Below, piece by piece: positions 62,101-64,000 of a stretch of 64,000 bases of DNA. This DNA is from Galaxea fascicularis (taxonomy: Eukaryota > Cnidaria > Anthozoa > Scleractinia > Euphylliidae). Every line of letters starts with the position of its first letter. Positions within the stretch are counted from its first letter, which is position 1. The DNA is taken from NCBI GenBank assembly GCA_948470475.1, contig OX419335.1, positions 34,471,319 to 34,535,318 on the forward strand. Direction: 5' to 3'. The translations under genes were made by a program, and so were the position numbers. The notes beneath the pieces were generated by a model. It made no database searches. It had not been told where the DNA came from and saw only the letters and a list, made by a program, of their open reading frames with translations.

Positions 62101-63932
62101 TTTTTTTTCCATTCCATTTGTTTTTTTCCCTTACATTGTGTCTGATTTGCAAGAAAATATTGGAAACTGTCTATGATATAATAGGTGGCTTATTCTGTGG
62201 AATCGCGCACCTGTAATGCAATGTAATTTGGATTTAATTAAACAAAAACAAAACATTTTGTTTGCTTGTTTTTAAATGGATTTTGATTGAAGCCGGTTTT
62301 ACTCTGTTCAGCTAGCATATGTTAGGGGCCTTTTTGATGCTTAACTTGTGGAGGTATTAACTGCTGAAGGAAGGACTTGGTCGGACAAGTCTTTGGTTTT
62401 AATTTAAAGAGGTTTTAATGGATGTTAACCTCTTGACCGTCAGCTACAACTCCCTACTCTCTCCTACTTTTGTCACATGCGACGCAGTGATTGGTCAAGG
62501 CCAGTTTCTTTTCGAAGGGCGGTAACCTTTCGGTATCCTTTGAAGGATCAGTGCCGTTTCCAGGTTGCACTAATCGTCACGTTTCACTCTAGATTTAATG
62601 ATTAACCGAAGCTAGATGAAGATGTAAAACCAACCGACGGGTGTTTCAATACCAATCACCGCGCGTACTGGTCTTCGTTCGTTGACCCCTGTAACAGTTG
62701 ACTTGTAGCGTGCGAGAGCTGCTATCAAGTACAAACTTGTTGGAACGTGATCTCCTTTCGGAACCGGATTACAAACGGTGAAAGCGGCTTCTGCATACAG
62801 CGCATTAACAATAAGAAAGTAATTAAACAAACTAATTAAGGTGTTCATGGTTCGCTGTAGGGCGAACTCAAGCAGTTCCATTGTTCTTGCTGGCAAACAG
62901 GCCAGGATGATCCTTACAAACCGATAACTTTGTTAAAGTACTTTTATTAGCACAGCATCATTGGTGCTAGAAGAGATGACCAGGTCGTGGTGCTGGCATT
63001 ACGTGCAACTCGTGGTTCCAGAACAGCCTAAGTAATAACTCGGGTGAAGCGAAAAAAAGTTGTTTACGGCTTTTGCGGTAGAAATAATTAAGTTTACCAG
63101 CTGTTATGTCCAGCGCAAAGCCAACAAAAGGGCAGATTTTGAAAAGTTCTCGTGAGGGCTTTCCAAACTGAGCGAACACACGTGTACTTTTTGAACTACC
63201 ATTTGGAATGGGACGCGTTGCTTAGGAACAGCCTGGTACATCACACGTTAATAAGTTTCCTAAGATTTGGAAGCTTAAGCACGGTTACCTCATTATTGAA
63301 CCATAGTCTTAAACTTTAAGTATCAAAACACTCAACCGAATATAGAATAAGCCAAATTATCAAGGCACTCGAATATAAAGCACTCACTATTATAAAATAA
63401 GCCAAATCATCGAAATTGGTGGAAATATCAAAATATGTAAACATGCATGCTTACACATATCTGACTTGTAAATTTTTTCAAAGACCACAAATTGCACTCG
63501 CCCTACGGGCTCGTGCAATTTTGTTGGTCTTTGAAAAAATTTACTCGAGCTTATTTATTCCCAGTTGCACTCGCAATCATGTGATTACCATACTTAAATA
63601 GTTCTCCTGAGGCCTTGATAATGGTTTGTTGAAATATCAACCGCGATTAAACAAATTTCTGACTAGACAAGACCAAAAAGGTCATGATAGTGGGGGATAT
63701 GGATGTGAGCAAGAATCTGTCCAGCGTTCTGTTTTGTTATTTTTTATGACGTGAGCAAAGGATTAAAAAAAATTTCGGCGCATCCACTGTGTAAAACGTT
63801 CCATGCTTTGGTTAATTGAAGCCATTCACAATAACATCTTCAAACCCATGCTTACAGTACATTTATTAGAACAAATTCCATACCTTCTGCGGACGAAACG
63901 AGAGCTAAAATAGTAACTGCAGCTATTAACAT
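29236..63932 (-). CDS. LRP5/6-like four-propeller receptor with SEA-like stalk and NPxY tail
   Basis: Nineteen exons, 5' to 3': 63884-63932, 58530-58938, 56014-56438, 54898-55014, 50213-50615, 49146-49546, 45858-45983, 44280-44682, 43505-43905, 42079-42204, 39127-39538, 37312-37712, 36733-36849, 36163-36489, 34916-34956, 33736-33818, 32457-32743, 31183-31318, 29236-29593. They total 5022 nt, 1673 aa plus stop, with matching phases throughout. Order: signal peptide; four six-bladed YWTD propellers, each followed by an EGF; a Ser/Thr-rich stalk; a fifth EGF; a SEA-like module; a membrane span; a 120-residue tail. Four propeller-EGF pairs are the LRP5/6 ectodomain plan (Wnt co-receptors that bind Wnt and Dickkopf), but no LDLR class A repeats and no PPPSPxS motifs are present. 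A single-pass plasma-membrane receptor is clear; a Wnt role is only a possibility. Confidence 0.85.
29785..30269. mobile_element. 485-bp MITE, CAGGGGCACAAAACGA ends, 6-bp target duplication
   Basis: Starts CAGGGGCACAAAACGA and ends TCGTTTTGTGCCCCTG. The bases AACCAT flank both sides (29779-29784 and 30270-30275). It lies in the last intron of the receptor gene. It shares CAGGGGCACA ends with the copies at 38688, 479 and 58000. Confidence 0.8.
31183..31318 (-). CDS. Receptor transmembrane exon
   Basis: After a polar linker ([15 protein letters not shown]) comes a hydrophobic run [20 protein letters not shown] followed by FVIYRCRR, a typical single-pass span with a basic stop-transfer. Phase 1 in, phase 2 out, joining the 32457 exon to the tail exon. 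Confidence 0.9.
32457..34956 (-). CDS. SEA-like juxtamembrane module with RKKRS site (three exons)
   Basis: Exons 34916-34956, 33736-33818 and 32457-32743. Predicted elements in order: strand [10 protein letters not shown]; helix [17 protein letters not shown]; a loop holding the dibasic RKKRS site; strands [12 protein letters not shown] and [12 protein letters not shown]; helix [19 protein letters not shown]; strand GTIHRATAK. The beta-alpha-beta-beta-alpha-beta order fits the SEA fold. GNSLKVEF falls where SEA domains carry the GSVVV self-cleavage site, but the site itself is not conserved. The Cys pair in the first helix ([12 protein letters not shown]) is unusual. Fold assignment is inference; exon joins are well supported by phase. 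Confidence 0.65.
33469..33541 (-). mobile_element. tRNA-derived SINE head
   Basis: On the minus strand the segment reads GGCGCAGTGGTGAGAGCAC (box A like) and, about 35 nt on, CACGGGTTCGATTTAC (box B). It keeps Pol III boxes but no closed acceptor stem, as in tRNA-derived SINEs. It lies in a receptor intron. Confidence 0.55.
34106..34322. mobile_element. MITE, CCGGTTGTTTCAAAGCCGATT family, copy 1
   Basis: Shares order and sequence with 60909-61147: CCGATTAA, AGTGTAAACTTTGGTT, TTGTTTTTCAGGATT, TAATCTAAAATTT, CGTTGAACAACGTTTG, then a mirrored end. More diverged than the second copy. Confidence 0.65.
34431..34587. repeat. Foldback repeat with AAATCGCACGACCTTGTCGT arms
   Basis: AAATCGCACGACCTTGTCGT at the left is mirrored by ACGACAAGGTCGTGCGATTT at the right; inner arms (GATTTTGCAAGTTCTCAAA / TTTGAGAACTTTCAAAATC) continue the palindrome to a short loop. 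It lies between the receptor exons at 33818 and 34916. Confidence 0.8.
35040..35830. mobile_element. Inverted Penelope-like terminal repeats with hammerhead-like cores
   Basis: The left end (GTACGATCGTCCGGGTGAGT) is mirrored by the right end (ACTCGGACGATCGTAC). A core of CTGATGATG, a stem and GTCGAAACGTCA is on the minus strand at about 35098-35140 and on the plus strand at about 35728-35763. A third, decayed unit starts near 35405. CTGATGA plus stem plus GAAAC is the hammerhead core carried by Penelope-like elements. Confidence 0.6.
36163..36489 (-). CDS. Receptor Ser/Thr-rich stalk and fifth EGF domain
   Basis: About 70 residues rich in Ser, Thr and Pro ([20 protein letters not shown] and on), a likely O-glycosylated mucin-like spacer. 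Then a six-cysteine [28 protein letters not shown]. Phase 1 at both ends. The exon joins the fourth propeller EGF to the SEA-like module. Confidence 0.85.
36733..37712 (-). CDS. Receptor propeller 4, second half, and EGF4
   Basis: Exon 37312-37712 carries [33 protein letters not shown]; exon 36733-36849 is an EGF ([23 protein letters not shown]). The preceding half-propeller lies at 39127-39538. Joins at phase 2 (propeller halves) and phase 1 (EGF). Confidence 0.9.
38688..39064. mobile_element. 377-bp MITE of the CAGGGGCACA family, 6-bp target duplication
   Basis: Starts CAGGGGCACACAACGA and ends TCGTTGGTTGCCCCTG; flanked on both sides by ATATTT (38682-38687 and 39065-39070). The same ends and the same duplication length as the 29785 copy define one family. 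It lies in the intron between the two halves of propeller 4. Confidence 0.8.
39127..39538 (-). CDS. Receptor propeller 4, first half
   Basis: Encodes [17 protein letters not shown], then [33 protein letters not shown] and [13 protein letters not shown], ending DIILDLYNG at phase 2. This is the YWTD blade pattern with the G-[LI]-[AT]-[VL]-D spacer. Confidence 0.9.
40322..40503 (-). mobile_element. tRNA-like SINE with downstream body
   Basis: On the minus strand 40390-40322 reads TTAGCTTAGTTGGTAGAGCA (box A) and later GGTCATGCGGTTAACTCC (decayed box B). The adjoining 40400-40503 matches 18240-18345. A decayed box B and no intact stems argue against a functional tRNA. Confidence 0.5.
40854..41617 (-). 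mobile_element. 764-bp DNA transposon, CATTCTCGTCCCCAGAG ends, 9-bp target duplication
   Basis: Starts CATTCTCGTCCCCAGAG, ends CTCTGGGGACGAGAATG, and AGCAACAAC flanks both sides (40845-40853 and 41618-41626). A 9-bp duplication fits Mutator-like elements, but superfamily assignment is open. On the minus strand an uninterrupted frame from 41431 to 41066 begins [15 protein letters not shown] and runs about 121 aa with no domain recognised. The 6408-6790 copy begins a frame with the same M-A-T-T-P. Both copies carry a CCGGATGTC hairpin. Confidence 0.75.
42079..43905 (-). CDS. Receptor propeller 3, second half, and EGF3
   Basis: Exon 43505-43905: [52 protein letters not shown]. Exon 42079-42204: EGF with [25 protein letters not shown]. 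The propeller exon is nearly identical to 49146-49546. Confidence 0.9.
42590..42670. repeat. Long hairpin, also present in the duplicate at 48100-48175
   Basis: GGCCCCTCTCTCTGTCACGC, then AACGCTACGCT, is mirrored by AGCGTAGCGTT and GCGTGGCGGAAAGAGGGGCC. In the copy-B version the arms are closer to perfect (GCGTGGCAGAGAGAGGGGCC). Confidence 0.8.
44280..44682 (-). CDS. Receptor propeller 3, first half
   Basis: Encodes [70 protein letters not shown] and ends at phase 2 with donor GTCAGT, a weaker but shared donor (also in the duplicate at 50213). Confidence 0.9.
45858..45983 (-). CDS. Receptor EGF2 exon
   Basis: A 126-nt phase 1-1 exon encoding [28 protein letters not shown]. Six cysteines in the LRP-type EGF pattern. 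Half of its sequence reappears as a relic at 51202-51280. Confidence 0.9.
46421..46590. mobile_element. 170-bp MITE, GGCCATTTCCGAG ends
   Basis: GGCCATTTCCGAGTTCGCTT and GAGCCTCTATTTCAAAGCGA are mirrored at the right end (CTCGGAAATGGCC, TCGCTTTGAAATAGAGGCTC). The arms are about 60 bp. Confidence 0.8.
47100..47178. repeat. Compound (ATT)n and (GATT)n microsatellite
   Basis: About ten ATT units to 47138, then seven GATT units from about 47150, at the border of duplication copy B. Confidence 0.85.
47386..48054 (-). mobile_element. 669-bp Harbinger-type derivative with TTA target duplication
   Basis: Ends AGCCCCGGCCAAACGATCGC and GCGATCGTTTGGCCGGGGCT, inverted over about 50 bp, flanked by TTA on both sides. 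The duplicated copy at 42549 has the uninterrupted ACCTTAGAAATCCC, an empty site. The minus-strand interior encodes [20 protein letters not shown] followed by EDVTVFREM, the N-terminal signature of PIF/Harbinger (HARBI1-like) transposases. The 3-bp TWA-type duplication fits that superfamily. Transposase is truncated. Confidence 0.85.
48510..48654. mobile_element. 145-bp retroposed insertion, 13-bp target duplication
   Basis: CTATTTCAGCCTT occurs at 48497-48509 and again at 48655-48667; copy A has it once. The insert holds GAATGACCGTTGATCGGTCG followed by AAACGTCG, a stem plus GAAACG box like Penelope-type terminal repeats. Confidence 0.75.
49146..49546 (-). CDS. Receptor propeller 2, second half
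   Basis: Encodes [54 protein letters not shown]. 401 nt, the same as its duplicate. Substitutions relative to propeller 3 are scattered and keep the frame, so both are likely functional. Confidence 0.9.
49682..50067 (+). mobile_element. 5'-truncated Penelope-like element, 3' end with GIY-YIG tail
   Basis: A plus-strand frame encodes [20 protein letters not shown], then [18 protein letters not shown] and ELCLFS with a stop, the C-terminal end of the GIY-YIG nuclease of Penelope-like elements. After the stop, CTGATGA, a six-base stem (GGTATA/TATACC) and GAAA form a hammerhead core at about 49952-49980. About 12 bp of TTGATTTTTTAA occur at both ends; copy A has it once. Confidence 0.8.
50213..50615 (-). 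CDS. Receptor propeller 2, first half
   Basis: Encodes [70 protein letters not shown]. Acceptor TCTCACAG at phase 1 joins directly to EGF1 at 54898. Confidence 0.9.
51202..51280 (-). pseudogene. Relic of half an EGF exon
   Basis: Minus strand: [14 protein letters not shown] then PDRKTCQS and an intact donor GTAAGC, closely matching the second half of EGF2 (45858-45983). The first half with [12 protein letters not shown] is replaced by unrelated sequence, so no acceptor or first three cysteines remain. The gene's phases close without it. Confidence 0.75.
51281..52680. other. Repeat-derived intron sequence
   Basis: Starts with a foldback (TTTGTCCTCGGACATTATCT / GATGTCCAAGGACAAAT at 51293-51390) and a second short hairpin around 51477-51510 (GGGGAATATC...GATATTCCCC). 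No gene recognised on either strand. Confidence 0.5.
52690..52799. mobile_element. 110-bp near-perfect palindromic MITE with 9-bp target duplication
   Basis: TAGCCTGCGAGAGCAGACGT begins it and its reverse complement ends it; arms are about 52 bp with a loop of 6. AGAAAACTC flanks both sides (52681-52689 and 52800-52808). Confidence 0.9.
53200..54360 (+). mobile_element. Transposon-borne fragment: SAP-like segment and RecQ-like helicase start
   Basis: At about 53220-53345 two frames together give [12 protein letters not shown] and [19 protein letters not shown], a SAP-type DNA-binding helix pair split by a frameshift. At 53987-54298 a frame contains [20 protein letters not shown] and [15 protein letters not shown], the Q-motif region and Walker A (GFGKT) of RecQ/DEAD-type helicases, then VITVSPL, and stops. 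No DEAD/DEAH box follows. This looks like a dead copy of a helicase-bearing mobile element in a receptor intron, not a host gene. Confidence 0.55.
54361..54689. mobile_element. 329-bp MITE with GGAGCCCATCAC ends
   Basis: Left GGAGCCCATCACTAGGAGCG, then TACAA, is mirrored by CGCTCCTGGTGATGGGCTCC; inner arms contain CTGTCACGG / CCGTGACAG. It lies just past the broken helicase frame. Confidence 0.8.
54898..55014 (-). CDS. Receptor EGF1 exon
   Basis: A 117-nt phase 1-1 exon: [29 protein letters not shown]. The donor is the weak GTTACA, the only poor donor in the gene; phase and the following exon still agree. Confidence 0.85.
55195..55262. repeat. Degenerate telomere-like CCCTAA repeat
   Basis: About ten CCCTAA-like hexamers with variants (CTAACCCTAATCGTAACCCT and on). 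TTAGGG is the usual cnidarian telomere unit, so this is an interstitial telomeric-like tract. Confidence 0.7.
56014..56438 (-). CDS. Receptor propeller 1, second half
   Basis: Encodes [54 protein letters not shown]. Blades are more diverged than in propellers 2-4 (FWTD, FWMD, YWGD). Phase 2 in, phase 1 out to EGF1. Confidence 0.9.
56671..56767. repeat. 97-bp inverted repeat in a receptor intron
   Basis: CAAACGTCGAACTTTTCATG, then CGCCGAATCAAATCATTT, is mirrored to the right (AATCATTTGATTCGG, CATGAGAAGTTCGACGTTTG). Confidence 0.75.
58000..58436. mobile_element. Diverged member of the CAGGGGCACA MITE family
   Basis: Interior order matches 38688-39064 and 479 onward (AAGTACCTTATGATGTTTGA, ATTTTAGGGAACGAAA, CCGAAAATGTTAGCCGACTT, CTTGTCATTGGGTGCCC). 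The left terminal repeat has decayed. Confidence 0.55.
58530..58938 (-). CDS. Receptor propeller 1, first half
   Basis: Encodes [66 protein letters not shown]. Acceptor CATTCAG at phase 1 joins the signal-peptide exon at 63884; donor GTGAGT at phase 2. Confidence 0.9.
59100..60329. repeat. Giant palindrome, about 0.6-kb arms, in receptor intron 1
   Basis: 59100-59700 is the near-exact reverse complement of 59753-60329 with a spacer of about 52 bp. Differences are a roughly 28-bp extra block near the outer left end and a few single-base or short changes. Both arms carry a frame starting [20 protein letters not shown], with no family recognised. Beyond the right arm, frames continue (60188-60649, 60591-60854) without a recognised domain. 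It may be a foldback transposon. Confidence 0.85.
60909..61147. mobile_element. 239-bp MITE, GGGCCCGGTTGTTCGAACGC ends
   Basis: Starts GGGCCCGGTTGTTCGAACGC and ends CTTCGAACAACCGGGCCC. Related copy at 34106-34322. Immediate flanks read CCTGG on both sides if the first and last Gs are counted as target. Confidence 0.75.
61279..62020 (-). mobile_element. LINE 3' fragment with (CAT)n tail
   Basis: Minus-strand frames give [20 protein letters not shown] and [11 protein letters not shown] near 61900, then, after a frameshift, [20 protein letters not shown] near 61640, the usual end of the ORF2 of cnidarian LINEs. The (ATG)n run at 61279-61310 lies exactly at its 3' end on the minus strand and is its simple-sequence tail. 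Confidence 0.75.
62030..63880. other. Receptor intron 1, distal part
   Basis: No confirmed exon. A 94-codon minus-strand frame (62612-62896) has a hydrophobic stretch [20 protein letters not shown] resembling a signal peptide but no recognised family. An inverted repeat lies at 63471-63541 (AATTTTTTCAAAGACCA and its complement). Confidence 0.4.
63884..63932 (-). CDS. Receptor exon 1: signal peptide
   Basis: [16 protein letters not shown] plus one base, donor GTATGG, phase 1. It fits the phase of exon 2 (acceptor CATTCAG at 58939). The short hydrophobic peptide with SSA-E as a cleavage site makes it the likely start of the receptor; the 5-kb intron between is the only weak point. Confidence 0.7.
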
Positions 63933-64000
63933 CTCGGAATTTTCTGAAGGAGGTCGTAGAAGTTCAATCGATCGAATTCCTGCAATATGCAAACAGTAAT

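Noticed and set aside
1..64000. CRISPR arrays, bacterial operons or a defence island
   Set aside because: Spliced animal genes and eukaryotic transposons fill the window. The short-spaced repeats at 3600 and 16185 are minisatellites, without spacers or cas genes.

Overview
The window looks like nuclear DNA of an anthozoan cnidarian, with a stony coral or sea anemone most likely. The reasons are AT-rich, intron-dense animal genes with short exons, cnidarian-style receptor architecture, and a heavy load of MITEs, Penelope-like, DIRS-like, LINE, Harbinger and SINE remnants. Taxonomy is inference, because no search could be run. The layout fits three complete or near-complete protein-coding genes and one 5' gene fragment. 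All exon models were built by eye from splice signals, reading phase and family knowledge.

Region by region. (1) 64-1035, plus strand: two 5' exons, with a signal peptide, of a secreted protein resembling the N-terminus of ENDOD1-like endonucleases; the rest of the gene was not found. 1036-7127 is intergenic, with a LINE remnant, a tandem repeat, a tRNA-derived SINE and MITEs. (2) 7128-11296, minus strand: a six-exon CUTA homologue. (3) 12086-21924, plus strand: an eleven-exon CCNB1IP1/HEI10 homologue (predicted 282 aa, meiotic crossover RING E3 factor), head to head with CUTA across about 0.8 kb. It has a 16-nt microexon followed by a U12-type intron, and a degraded DIRS-like retrotransposon sits antisense in intron 3. 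(4) 21301-28870: a 3.78-kb head-to-tail duplication, nearly identical between copies, that duplicates the last HEI10 exon. (5) 29236-63932, minus strand: a 19-exon gene whose exons sum to 1674 in-frame codons including the stop. It encodes a type I receptor with four YWTD propeller-EGF pairs (the LRP5/6 plan), then a Ser/Thr-rich stalk, a further EGF, a SEA-like juxtamembrane module with an RKKRS site, one membrane span, and a tyrosine-rich tail containing NPGY.

The receptor gene holds an internal duplication of its second and third propeller segments, introns included. Because one copy lacks insertions present in the other, the empty sites date a Harbinger derivative, a Penelope-like 3' end and a short retroposed element, and reveal their target-site duplications. 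Intron 1 carries an approximately 0.6-kb-arm palindrome.

The genes do not form a pathway. Their arrangement is a head-to-head pair (CUTA/HEI10), then a tail-to-tail pair (HEI10/receptor). The most novel items are the receptor's LRP5/6-like ectodomain joined to a non-LRP5/6 C-terminal half, the U12-spliced RING of HEI10, the fresh duplication of the HEI10 terminal exon, and several small transposon families whose ends and target-site duplications can be read directly.
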